Below are positions 1 through 8,549 of a DNA stretch of 64,000 nucleotides, piece after piece. The DNA comes from Bacillota bacterium. Lineage in GTDB: Bacteria > Bacillota > Clostridia > Lachnospirales > Lachnospiraceae. Both the position numbers and the translations under genes were made by a program. The notes under the pieces are model-generated. The model was not told the origin of the DNA and ran no database searches. It saw nothing but the letters and a program-made list of their open reading frames with translations. The DNA is taken from the NCBI GenBank assembly GCA_023398375.1, contig JAEWSH010000133.1:124001-188000 (forward strand), in the 5' to 3' direction. Position 1 is the first letter of the stretch, and each line of letters opens with the position of its first letter.

Positions 1-465
1 ACGACACAGACAGTAGTATTCCAGATTATGTATAAGTTAAAGCTCGTGAATAAAATGCCAAGTGTCATCCTTTTATATTCAGGTGTTGGTATCGTCGGAA
101 TCTATATCATGTTTAACTTACTTGCTTCTATTGGAAAGGAGTTAGACGAGGCGGCATTGATTGATGGCGCAAATTACTTTACGATTTACCGTGTTATTAT
201 CTTACCATTACTAAAACCGGCATGTACAACATTGCTGATCTTAAATGGAATTGGATATTACAACGATTTCTATATTCCGAATCTTTATCTGAGAAAAAAT
301 GTACAGACTTTTACGGTTGCGCTCTATCAATTTTTTGGTAATATGGCCACTCCGTTTGAAATCGTCTCAGCAGCTATTTTATTGGGTATCATACCAATCG
401 GTATCGCATACCTTTGCTTACAGAAGTATATTTTCTACGGATTGGCAGGAGCTATCAAATCATGA
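1..465 (+). CDS. Sugar ABC transporter permease, MalG/CUT1 type (5' end outside window)
   Basis: The reading frame is open from base 1, so the N-terminal part lies upstream. The visible 154 residues hold several hydrophobic membrane segments and the EAA loop (EAALIDGANYFTIYRVIILP), which docks on the ATPase subunit in binding-protein-dependent importers; this is the MalG branch of the carbohydrate CUT1 family. The stop overlaps the next gene by 4 bp (ATGA), so they are co-translated. Followed by mannoside-degrading enzymes, it is probably the inner-membrane half of a mannan-oligosaccharide importer whose binding protein and partner permease lie upstream. The substrate is inferred from context only. 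Confidence 0.9.
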   Translation, partial: TTQTVVFQIMYKLKLVNKMPSVILLYSGVGIVGIYIMFNLLASIGKELDEAALIDGANYFTIYRVIILPLLKPACTTLLILNGIGYYNDFYIPNLYLRKNVQTFTVALYQFFGNMATPFEIVSAAILLGIIPIGIAYLCLQKYIFYGLAGAIKS

Positions 466-1124
466 CGAGGCAGTCTCTCTTTTACAAGATCATATCAGCG
501 ATCCATATCGTGCTGTTCACAAGCATGCTTGCTTTTGGAATGATATTCCTATCCGGCAGTTTATTTGCCATGCCTGTATTGGGCGCAGTTTTTATGCTTG
601 GAAAAGATGCGATTGATAAAAAACTGGATATCAATGACAGCATTGTGAAGACTTATTTTAAATATCTGAAAAGATCGCTTACACTCATGCGTTTCTGTCC
701 GATCAGTCTTATTTTACTGCTGAATATTGCTGGTATGCTCATGGCGGCAAAGGCAGAATTATTTATATATTCGGTCGTATGTCTGGCGCTGATTTCTTTC
801 TTACTGGTTCTTATGTTATATATCGCGGGATATTATACATTTGTTGAGGAAGAAGTAAGGTTTACGGAAGTTATGATTTGTATGTTACTAAAACCGCAAT
901 ATCTGGTCCCGGTTTTCGCAATCATGGTATTGTGTACTTTTTTTGCCTCAACAACATTGGGAATTATATTGTTTTTTACCGGAACATTTTTCTTATTTGC
1001 ACTGGAAGTTCTTGTTTTCATACAGATGCTCTATTACAAAAGGATGACAGGAAAGCTGGCAGAAGATGATGAATTTTATTATATGATCAATCGTACGGAT
1101 AAAACAAATAGAAAAGAAAAATAG
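462..1124 (+). CDS. YesL-like (DUF624) membrane protein
   Basis: A 220-residue protein with about five hydrophobic segments and a charged C-terminus. I chose the ATG at 462, which overlaps the permease stop (ATGA) and has a GGCAGGAG ribosome site; an in-frame ATG at 414 would run deep into the permease gene. The first segment (LSGSLFAMPVLGAVFMLGKD) resembles YesL/DUF624 proteins, which commonly sit beside CUT1 sugar transporters in Firmicutes. Their biochemical role is unknown; assistance to the transporter is a common guess. Family assignment is by pattern and is moderately sure. Confidence 0.68.
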   Translation: MTRQSLFYKIISAIHIVLFTSMLAFGMIFLSGSLFAMPVLGAVFMLGKDAIDKKLDINDSIVKTYFKYLKRSLTLMRFCPISLILLLNIAGMLMAAKAELFIYSVVCLALISFLLVLMLYIAGYYTFVEEEVRFTEVMICMLLKPQYLVPVFAIMVLCTFFASTTLGIILFFTGTFFLFALEVLVFIQMLYYKRMTGKLAEDDEFYYMINRTDKTNRKEK

Positions 1125-1149
1125 AAAAGTATGGACGGAGGAAGCCATT

Positions 1150-2322
1150 ATGATGGTAAATGAAGTGAGAACACATCTGACGGATGTCATTATTCCATTT
1201 TGGAAAAAGTTACGTGATAATGAATATGGCGGATATTATGGGTGGCTTGATTATGATTTGCATTTAGATAAAAAAGCTGTAAAGGGCTGTATCTTGAACA
1301 GCAGAATCACATGGTTCTTTTCCAATGCCTATCTTTTGTTAAAAGACAAAAGCCTGTTGGATGAGGCAGAGCACGGTTTTAGATTTATGAAAGAATATTG
1401 CATGGATAAAGAAAACGGGGGTATTTACTGGTCCATTCATTATGACGGAACTCCGGCAGATACCATAAAACACACATATAATCAGGCATTTTGCATCTAT
1501 GCTTTAGCTTCTTTCTATGACGCTTCAGGGAATGAAGAAGCTTTAGAAATGGCATATGATCTATTTCATATTATTGAAGAGAGATGTACGGATAAAATTG
1601 GTTATCTGGAAGCATTTGATAAAGAATTCAATGCCATCGATAATGAAAAATTATCAGAAAACGGCGTAATCGCAGATAAAACAATGAATACGTTACTTCA
1701 TGTATTTGAAGCATATACAGAATTATATCGTGTGACAAAAGAGGAAGCTGTTAAGGAAAGACTGGAATGGATCATGGATACTTTTGCAGACAAGGTGTAT
1801 AACCCGGAACGTCATCGACAGGAAGTGTTCTTCGATGCGAATATGAATAGTATTCTGGATTTACACTCTTATGGACATGACATTGAGACAGCCTGGCTGA
1901 TTGACAGAGGAGTTGAAGTGTTGGGTGAAAAAGCTTACGAAGAGAAGATGTACCCAATTACAAGAGATCTTACGGCACAGATCTATAAAATAGCGTTTGA
2001 TGGTCATTCGCTGAATAATGAATGTGAGAAAGGTGTTGTTGACACATCGCGTATCTGGTGGGTACAGGCAGAAACGGTAATTGGATTCCTGAATGGATAT
2101 CAAAGGGACCCGTCTAAAAAGGAATATCTGTTAGCAGCAAAAAGTGAATGGGAATACATCGAACAATATATTTGGGATAAAAGAGAAGGCAGTGAATGGT
2201 TCTGGGAAGTTGATACGAATGGAGAACCAGCCAGCCGTAAACCAATCGTAGAACCTTGGAAATGTCCATATCATAATGGGCGTATGTGCATGGAAGTGAT
2301 CAGGAGGGCAATCAATGAGTAA
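1150..2322 (+). CDS. Cellobiose 2-epimerase family (AGE superfamily) mannobiose epimerase
   Basis: This is a 390-residue (alpha/alpha)6-barrel protein of the N-acylglucosamine 2-epimerase superfamily. Expected catalytic residues are at R52 (NSRITW), H184 (TLLHVFEAY), H243 (HSYGHDIETAW) and H375 (WKCPYHNGR), and RIWWVQAE at 301-308 is typical of cellobiose 2-epimerases. The family interconverts glucose and mannose at the reducing end of beta-1,4 disaccharides. In gut mannan loci it turns mannobiose into mannosyl-glucose, the substrate of the next enzyme. CGGAGG lies 9 bp before ATG 1150; a second ATG follows directly. It overlaps the GH130_1 gene by 8 bp. Cytoplasmic, with no signal peptide. 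Confidence 0.92.
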   Translation: MMVNEVRTHLTDVIIPFWKKLRDNEYGGYYGWLDYDLHLDKKAVKGCILNSRITWFFSNAYLLLKDKSLLDEAEHGFRFMKEYCMDKENGGIYWSIHYDGTPADTIKHTYNQAFCIYALASFYDASGNEEALEMAYDLFHIIEERCTDKIGYLEAFDKEFNAIDNEKLSENGVIADKTMNTLLHVFEAYTELYRVTKEEAVKERLEWIMDTFADKVYNPERHRQEVFFDANMNSILDLHSYGHDIETAWLIDRGVEVLGEKAYEEKMYPITRDLTAQIYKIAFDGHSLNNECEKGVVDTSRIWWVQAETVIGFLNGYQRDPSKKEYLLAAKSEWEYIEQYIWDKREGSEWFWEVDTNGEPASRKPIVEPWKCPYHNGRMCMEVIRRAINE

Positions 2323-3493
2323 TTTACATCCAAAATATTATGAACAACTTGCAAAATTAAATCAATTAATAGAAAGAAAAAACGTTAAGTCTGATTTTTA
2401 TAATGGCATTTATGAACGCTATGAATATCCGGTATTGACTAGGGAAATAATTCCACTTACCTGGAAATATGACTTAAATCCTGAGAGCAACCCTGATTTT
2501 ATGGAAAGATTAGGAGTCAATGCAGTTATGAATTCAGGAGCAATTGAGCTAAATGGGAAATTTTATCTGATAGCCCGTATTGAAGGAAATGACAGAAAAT
2601 CATTTTTTGGGGTAGCAGAAAGCAATACTGGAATTGATGGATTCCGTTTTTGGGATTATCCGATCTTATTAGAGGATACCTGTCCGGAAGAAACAAATGT
2701 GTATGATATGCGTCTCACAAAGCACGAAGATGGCTATATCTATGGAGTGTTCTGTTCAGAAAGCAAAGATACATCCGTAGCAGATCTGTCAGCAGCTGTT
2801 GCAGCCGCCGGAATTGTTCGTACAAAAGACCTTAAGAAGTGGGAGAGACTTCCGAACTTAAAGACTTTAAATTCTCCACAGCAGAGAAATGTCGTATTAC
2901 ATCCGGAATTTGTAAACGGAAAATATGCTTTCTACACAAGACCAATGGATGATTTTATTGACACCGGCTCAGGCGGCGGAATCGGATTCGGCCTGTGTGA
3001 TGATATCGAACATGCAGTGATTGAGGAAGAGATCATTACAAGTAAGAGAAAATATCACACATTGACAGAAGCGAAGAATGGTGCCGGAGCAGTTCCGATT
3101 AAGACAGAAAAAGGCTGGATACATATAGCACATGGTGTTCGTAACACCGCAGCAGGTCTCCGCTATGTTATTTATGCATTTGCAACAGATTTAAAAGATC
3201 CGGCAAAAGTGATTGCCGAACCATCCGGCTTATTGATCGGACCAATGGGAAGTGAGCGTGTTGGAGATGTATCTAATGTTGTATTTACAAATGGTGCCAT
3301 TGCAAGAGAGAATGGAGATGTCTTTCTCTATTATGCATCCAGTGACACCAGAATGCATGTTGCAACCACAACAATTGATAAATTAATAGATTATGTATTT
3401 AACACACCGGAGGATCCGCTCCGTTCCGTTGCATGTGTAGCACAAAGATGTGAACTTATCCGAAAAAATTTAGAATACTTAAAAGAAAATTGA
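2315..3493 (+). CDS. GH130 subfamily 1 beta-1,4-mannosylglucose phosphorylase
   Basis: A 392-residue five-bladed propeller phosphorylase. The motif NVYDMRL places Asp131 exactly where the proposed general acid lies in characterised GH130_1 enzymes. The family cleaves 4-O-beta-mannosyl-glucose with phosphate to mannose-1-phosphate and glucose, conserving bond energy. The start at 2315 overlaps the epimerase, its probable substrate supplier, and GGAGG sits just upstream inside the epimerase gene. No signal peptide is seen, so it acts in the cytoplasm. The distinction from GH130_2 rests on overall length and on this motif context compared with the following paralogue. Confidence 0.93.
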   Translation: MSNLHPKYYEQLAKLNQLIERKNVKSDFYNGIYERYEYPVLTREIIPLTWKYDLNPESNPDFMERLGVNAVMNSGAIELNGKFYLIARIEGNDRKSFFGVAESNTGIDGFRFWDYPILLEDTCPEETNVYDMRLTKHEDGYIYGVFCSESKDTSVADLSAAVAAAGIVRTKDLKKWERLPNLKTLNSPQQRNVVLHPEFVNGKYAFYTRPMDDFIDTGSGGGIGFGLCDDIEHAVIEEEIITSKRKYHTLTEAKNGAGAVPIKTEKGWIHIAHGVRNTAAGLRYVIYAFATDLKDPAKVIAEPSGLLIGPMGSERVGDVSNVVFTNGAIARENGDVFLYYASSDTRMHVATTTIDKLIDYVFNTPEDPLRSVACVAQRCELIRKNLEYLKEN

Positions 3494-3534
3494 GAGGTAA
3501 TCCCTTTGAACACAGAGGGAGAGGAGATATTATT

Positions 3535-4557
3535 ATGAGTAAAATTAAAATGATTGCCCCAGCTGTTAAGAATGTACCTTGGCAGGAGAAGCCTGCAAAT
3601 ATTACCGGCGCACCTATCTGGAGATACACAGAAAACCCAATTATTGGAAGAAATCCGGTTGAGGGAGTAGCGAGAATTTTTAACTCGGCAGTTATTCCAT
3701 ATGAAGACGGATTTATCGGAGTATTCCGTGGAGAGCAGACGAATGGCGTACCTTATATTTATATGGGAAGAAGCAAAGATGCAATTCATTGGGATTTTGA
3801 AAAAAACAAAATTCCTTTTGAGGACGAAAACGGAAACCCATTTATGCCAAGATATGCATATGATCCGCGTCTTGTAAAAGTAGAAGATGTTTATTACATT
3901 ATCTGGTGTCAGGATTTCTACGGAGCTGCTATTGGTATGGCAAGGACAACGGACTTTAAAAAGTTTGTACGTCTTGAGAATCCTTTTATTCCATATAACA
4001 GAAATGCTGTTCTATTCCCAAGAAAGATCAATGGCAACTTCATGTTACTGAGCCGTCCGAGTGACAGCGGGCATACACCATTTGGTGATATCTTCGTAAG
4101 TGAAAGTCCTGATATGGTTTACTGGGGCAGGCACAGACATGTTATGGGAAAAGGAAACGAATGGTGGGAATCTGTTAAAATCGGCGGAGGCGCGGCTCCT
4201 ATCGAAACATCCGAAGGATGGTTATTATTCTACCATGGTGTAAGCGGAACATGTAACGGATTTGTATACAGTATTGGCGGTGCAATTTTAGACCTTGAAA
4301 ATCCATCGATTGTAAAATACAGATGTGAAACTTTCTTACTTACTCCGGAAGAATGGTATGAAGAGAGAGGATTTGTCCCGAATGTATGTTTCCCATGTGC
4401 GACCATTCACGACCCGGAGAGCGGAAAGATTGCGATCTACTATGGTGCAGCAGACAGCTATGTTGGATTGGCATTTACTAATTTTGATGAAATTGTAACT
4501 TATATCAAAGAGCATAGTGTGTTAACGCAAGAAGATACGGAAATTGGAAATAGATAG
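3535..4557 (+). CDS. GH130 subfamily 2 beta-1,4-mannooligosaccharide phosphorylase
   Basis: A 340-residue GH130 protein, shorter than and clearly divergent from its upstream neighbour. The catalytic Asp is probably D110 in YAYDPRLVK; EWWESVKIGGGAAPIETSEG and LLFYHGV are typical propeller-blade motifs. GH130_2 enzymes remove one mannose at a time from beta-1,4-mannooligosaccharides as mannose-1-phosphate. I place the start at ATG 3535 behind GAGAGGAGA; an in-frame upstream codon would add 15 unrelated residues. It is 41 bp after the GH130_1 stop, so in the same operon. The two phosphorylases would handle long oligomers and the epimerised disaccharide respectively. Confidence 0.92.
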   Translation: MSKIKMIAPAVKNVPWQEKPANITGAPIWRYTENPIIGRNPVEGVARIFNSAVIPYEDGFIGVFRGEQTNGVPYIYMGRSKDAIHWDFEKNKIPFEDENGNPFMPRYAYDPRLVKVEDVYYIIWCQDFYGAAIGMARTTDFKKFVRLENPFIPYNRNAVLFPRKINGNFMLLSRPSDSGHTPFGDIFVSESPDMVYWGRHRHVMGKGNEWWESVKIGGGAAPIETSEGWLLFYHGVSGTCNGFVYSIGGAILDLENPSIVKYRCETFLLTPEEWYEERGFVPNVCFPCATIHDPESGKIAIYYGAADSYVGLAFTNFDEIVTYIKEHSVLTQEDTEIGNR

Positions 4558-4668
4558 ACAAAAGGTCAACGGCTCATACAAACATTTTTCGTTTGGATGG
4601 GCCTTCGTCTTTAAATATGGAGATTATTTGTGCCGCTTGCGGCGGCATGTTTGAAAGGTTGAATAAAT

Positions 4669-5781
4669 ATGAAATATAAGATAGATTCGGAAAAAGCGGT
4701 TGCAAATGCCGGCAATTGGTATCGCCTGAAAGAATTAATGAAAAGAGCAGAAAAAGGAGAAAACCTTACAATTGGATTTCTCGGAGGTTCCATTACGATG
4801 GGTTCCGTATCTTCCACACCAGAGACCTGTTATGCATATCTTGTATTTGACTGGTGGCAAAAGACATTTCCAAATGCCAGATTCACTTATATAAATGCGG
4901 GAATTGGAGGAACTACTTCCCAATTTGGTGCGGCAAGAGTTCATGCAGATCTGTTGCAATATAATCCTGATTTTGCAATTACAGAGTTCAGTGTCAACGA
5001 TGACGATACGGAACACTTTCTGGAAACTTATGAAGGTACTATCCGCAATATCTATAATTATAAAACAAAACCGGCTATCTTGATTGTGAACAGCGTGTAT
5101 TATAATGATGGGAGAAATGCACAGGCCCAGCATAACAAAATCGGAAAGGCATATCAGATTCCGTGTGTGAGTATGCAAAGCAGTATCTATCCGCAGGTAG
5201 AAGCTGGTGTGATCTCAAATAGAGAGATCACACCAGATGACTTGCACCCTAATGATGCAGGACATGAACTGGTAGCTGGAATAATCACTCATTTTCTGGA
5301 AAAGGTATATGCAGCTATAAATATAGAGGAAACAGCAGTACCAATGATTGCGCCCGTTTCGAAAAATGAATATGAACACTCAGTAAGATATCAAAATGGA
5401 AGTAGTACATTTACGTCAAATGGCTTTGTGTCAGATCTGACAAAACAAGAAACAATTACTCAATTTTTTAGAAATGGATGGACAGCAAATAACCTTGGGG
5501 ATTCTATTTGTTTTCAGATAGAAGGAACGGGTACTGCTGTGCAATTCCGCAAATCAATTCATAAACCTACGCCAGTTGCTGTTGCGATCGTAGATGGAGA
5601 TGAGGAACATGCGGTTATATTAGATGGTAATTTTGAGGAAGACTGGGGTGACTGTCTTTACTTACAGACATTAACAAAACACACTGAGAAGAAGATACAT
5701 AAGGTAGAGATCCGGATTACAGAAACACATGATGATGACGTAGTGCCCTTCTATCTGGTTTCTGTAATCGGTTCTTATTAA
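4669..5781 (+). CDS. SGNH acetyl-mannan esterase, CE17-like, with C-terminal CBM35-like domain
   Basis: A 370-residue two-domain protein. Residues 1-215 are an SGNH hydrolase: nucleophile S41 in GFLGGSITMG, NAGIGGTT (block II), and DDLHPND with D191/H193 completing the triad. Residues 230-370 form a beta-rich jelly-roll resembling CBM35. This order (SGNH first, carbohydrate-binding domain second) matches Roseburia CE17 mannan esterases rather than CE2, where the jelly-roll comes first. It would strip acetyl groups from imported mannan oligosaccharides so that the phosphorylases can act. No signal peptide. A 6-bp hairpin (4631-4647) precedes the start and could tune expression. Confidence 0.85.
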   Translation: MKYKIDSEKAVANAGNWYRLKELMKRAEKGENLTIGFLGGSITMGSVSSTPETCYAYLVFDWWQKTFPNARFTYINAGIGGTTSQFGAARVHADLLQYNPDFAITEFSVNDDDTEHFLETYEGTIRNIYNYKTKPAILIVNSVYYNDGRNAQAQHNKIGKAYQIPCVSMQSSIYPQVEAGVISNREITPDDLHPNDAGHELVAGIITHFLEKVYAAINIEETAVPMIAPVSKNEYEHSVRYQNGSSTFTSNGFVSDLTKQETITQFFRNGWTANNLGDSICFQIEGTGTAVQFRKSIHKPTPVAVAIVDGDEEHAVILDGNFEEDWGDCLYLQTLTKHTEKKIHKVEIRITETHDDDVVPFYLVSVIGSY

Positions 5782-5914
5782 TGATATCAGGGTCAAAAGG
5801 TCATGTGTTTCATGCGAATTTTTTTAGGATTGTGAGAGCACAAAGTGCGTAACAATCCGTAGGTATCAGGAAAGCATAAAGTGCGTAGGTATTAGGAAAG
5901 GTAAGGTTAATAAT

Positions 5915-8215
5915 ATGTTTAGAGATGATTTTGTATGGGGTGTTGCGAGCAGCGCTTACCAGATAGAAGGCGGAGACGCAGATGACGGAAAAGGAAAAAA
6001 TATATGGGATACGTTTCAGGAGCAAGGAAGGATTTTTGAGAACCAATCTGCTGCAGTTTCCTGTGACCACTATCATAGATATAAGGAAGATTATGCTTTA
6101 ATGAGAAATCTGGGTATTAAAGCATATCGCTTTTCTGTCAGTTGGTCGAGAATATTACCGGAAGGTGTAGGAAAGGTAAATCAGAAAGCAATTGCTTTTT
6201 ATCGCGATATGATTTTGGAGATGAAGAAAAATGGGATTGAACCATATGTTACCATGTATCATTGGGAATTTCCCCAGGCATTACAAGATCGGGGCGGGTG
6301 GCTCAATGAAGAAGTGACCGACTGGTTCGCAGAATATGCTAAAGTAGTATCCGAGAATTTTTCCGATATTGCAGAGTACTTTATAACCCTGAATGAACCT
6401 GAATGTTTTGTAGGGCTCGGACATCTGTCTGGTGTACATGCGCCTGGATTAAAACTATCCATGAAGGAGACCTTGCTTGTTGCGCACAACGCATTACGTG
6501 CGCATGGAAAAGCAGTTATCAATCTGAGAAAATACGCAACCAGACCAATAAAAGTTGGGTATGCACCGACGTGCGGGGTAGCATACCCATATACAAGCAG
6601 ACCGGAGGATATTGATGCTGCCAGAAAAGTGTACTTCTCATTGCCGGAGGATTCTAACTGGACCTGGAATGTATCGTGGTTCAATGATCCGGTATTTTTG
6701 GGTCATTATCCGGAAGAGGGCATGAAGAGATTTGCAGCATATTTACCCCAAATCACCAAGGAAGACATGAAACTTATCAATCAACCACTGGACTTTATGG
6801 GGCAGAATATTTATAATGGGTACTGGATACGTGCGGGTGAAAACGGAGAACCGGAATATGTCGACAGAACACCTGGTTTTCCAAAGAATGCATGTAACTG
6901 GCCAATCACACCAGAGTGCTTGTATTGGGGTGTGAGATTTATTTATGAGCGTTATCATATGCCGATCTACATTACAGAAAATGGAATGGATTGTCACGAT
7001 AATATTTCTCCGGACGGAAAAGTACATGATCCGAATAGGATTGACTTTCTGGATGCATATCTTTCCCAATTGCAAAAGGCAGTGGAGGAAGGGTGTGATG
7101 TGAGAGGATATTTTTTGTGGACATTTCTTGATAATTTTGAATGGGATTATGGATATCGTGAACGCTTTGGTATTGTATATGTGGATTATAATACGCAAAA
7201 AAGAATTGTAAAGGATTCTGCTTTCTGGTACCAGAAAATAATAGAGTCCAATGGGAAGGAGCTCACTGTGAACAAGCAAGAAACACCTATTTTATTCCTG
7301 AATCCCGTTTTTAAACAAATGATCTGGGGCGGCACCCGCCTGGGAACAGAATTTTCTTACGAAATCCCGGGTGATGATACGGGAGAATGCTGGGCTGTCA
7401 GTGCACATCCAAACGGAGATTGTGTTATAAAAGAGGGTACCTACAAAGGAAAGACATTATCACAGCTTTGGGAGGAGTGTCCAGCCTTGTTTGGAAGTGT
7501 AGAAAAAGACAGGTTTCCGCTGTTGATAAAGATAATTGATGCGAAAACAGATCTCAGTATTCAGGTGCATCCTGATGATGCATATGCCAGCGAACACGAA
7601 AATGGCTCTTTGGGAAAAACCGAATGCTGGTATATTTTGGACTGTGAACCAGATTCTAGACTGGTAATTGGTCATAATGCAGCATCCAGAGCCGAACTTC
7701 GTGGCATGATCGAGGGTAATAAATGGAATGAATTAATCCGTGAAATCCCTATTAAGAAGGGAGATTTTCTACAGATCGATCCTGGAACGGTACATGCAAT
7801 CAAAGGCGGCATTATGATTTTGGAGACTCAGCAGAATAGTGATATTACATATCGTGTATACGACTATGACAGATTGACAGACGGAAAACCAAGGGAACTT
7901 CATGTAAAAAAGAGCATAGACGTGATTACGGTTCCGGCAAAGCCGTTAGAAGATTCTGTCATGCGGGTTGCAGATCTTGAACCGAATAAAAGGAACCTTC
8001 TAATTGCCTGCGATTACTACAAAGTATGGAAAATGGATGTTACGGCTCCTGTTAGTTTCATACAGGAAGAACCATTTTTAATCTGCAGCGTAATAGAAGG
8101 AGATGGTCTCGTCAACGGACGGTTGATCAAAAAAGGTGACCATTTTATCTTACCTGCTGAATTTGGAGAAGTTGCGATGCAGGGAAATATGCAATTAATT
8201 ATGTCTTCCTTGTAA
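5915..8215 (+). CDS. GH1 beta-glucosidase fused to class I mannose-6-phosphate isomerase
   Basis: A single 766-residue frame with two full-length enzymes. Residues 1-448 are GH1: acid/base E161 in TLNEPE, nucleophile E355 in YITENGMD, and the C-terminal WTFLDNFEW signature. Residues about 456-766 are a type I phosphomannose isomerase: QVHPDD (Q550, H552), E570 and H627 as zinc ligands, and R647 in ITYRVYDYDR. GH1 would trim beta-glucosyl ends from glucomannan oligosaccharides; the isomerase turns mannose-6-phosphate into fructose-6-phosphate. At the junction AAGGAG (7256-7261) stands 6 bp before an in-frame GTG (7268, residue 452), so free isomerase may also be made. Each domain is secure; the fusion is unusual. 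Confidence 0.93.
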   Translation: MFRDDFVWGVASSAYQIEGGDADDGKGKNIWDTFQEQGRIFENQSAAVSCDHYHRYKEDYALMRNLGIKAYRFSVSWSRILPEGVGKVNQKAIAFYRDMILEMKKNGIEPYVTMYHWEFPQALQDRGGWLNEEVTDWFAEYAKVVSENFSDIAEYFITLNEPECFVGLGHLSGVHAPGLKLSMKETLLVAHNALRAHGKAVINLRKYATRPIKVGYAPTCGVAYPYTSRPEDIDAARKVYFSLPEDSNWTWNVSWFNDPVFLGHYPEEGMKRFAAYLPQITKEDMKLINQPLDFMGQNIYNGYWIRAGENGEPEYVDRTPGFPKNACNWPITPECLYWGVRFIYERYHMPIYITENGMDCHDNISPDGKVHDPNRIDFLDAYLSQLQKAVEEGCDVRGYFLWTFLDNFEWDYGYRERFGIVYVDYNTQKRIVKDSAFWYQKIIESNGKELTVNKQETPILFLNPVFKQMIWGGTRLGTEFSYEIPGDDTGECWAVSAHPNGDCVIKEGTYKGKTLSQLWEECPALFGSVEKDRFPLLIKIIDAKTDLSIQVHPDDAYASEHENGSLGKTECWYILDCEPDSRLVIGHNAASRAELRGMIEGNKWNELIREIPIKKGDFLQIDPGTVHAIKGGIMILETQQNSDITYRVYDYDRLTDGKPRELHVKKSIDVITVPAKPLEDSVMRVADLEPNKRNLLIACDYYKVWKMDVTAPVSFIQEEPFLICSVIEGDGLVNGRLIKKGDHFILPAEFGEVAMQGNMQLIMSSL

Positions 8216-8219
8216 AATA

Positions 8220-8228
8220 TGATATAAT
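8220..8228 (+). promoter_or_regulatory. Extended -10 promoter element after the mannan operon
   Basis: TGATATAAT is a perfect extended -10 (TGn plus TATAAT), starting five bases after the GH1-isomerase stop. No convincing -35 is visible, as expected for extended -10 promoters. It would transcribe the fold-back element and the aminotransferase gene. Confidence 0.5.
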
Positions 8229-8316
8229 GAGCGCAAGAGAGGCAAGTGCGAAGCATTTGGCGAACGGCAGTATTTTTAACTTATAGGATTCAATTGTAAA
8301 GCTTGTTTATATTGAA

Positions 8317-8519
8317 TTTGTCAATTTGCACATATACCTATAATATAAAATTGATGCACAACATAGTTTGGTGAGCGACTGTATGAAGCCGCTGGTACTT
8401 AGAGCATGTATTTTATGCTCTTATGTACCACTGCGTGCTGAATCCAAGCGGGAGCGTGTTGCGAATGAACTATGTTGTGTATCAATTTTGTAGTAACATA
8501 AATTATGCAAATTGACAAA
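8317..8519. repeat. 203-bp fold-back element with 14-bp perfect terminal inverted repeats
   Basis: The ends are perfect 14-bp inverted repeats (TTTGTCAATTTGCA at 8317-8330, complement at 8506-8519). A second nested inverted repeat of 22 bp (8347-8368 against 8468-8489) has one G-U difference. A third, interrupted stem closes the centre (about 8394-8434). It has no ORF. It could be a MITE-like insertion (no target duplication is evident) or a rod-shaped structured RNA transcribed from the promoter at 8220. It lies just before the ribosome site of the aminotransferase gene. Confidence 0.85.
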
Positions 8520-8549
8520 GCATGATAGGAATTGGAGGATATGCGACGA

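Noticed and set aside
8229..8285. Third, decayed copy of the 86-bp repeat
   Set aside because: Only GCATTTGG and a few nearby bases resemble copy B; no hairpins are kept, so chance similarity cannot be excluded.
8317..8519. 6S RNA
   Set aside because: Length and rod-like shape fit, but the conserved central bubble pattern is not recognisable by eye, so I left it as an unnamed fold-back element.
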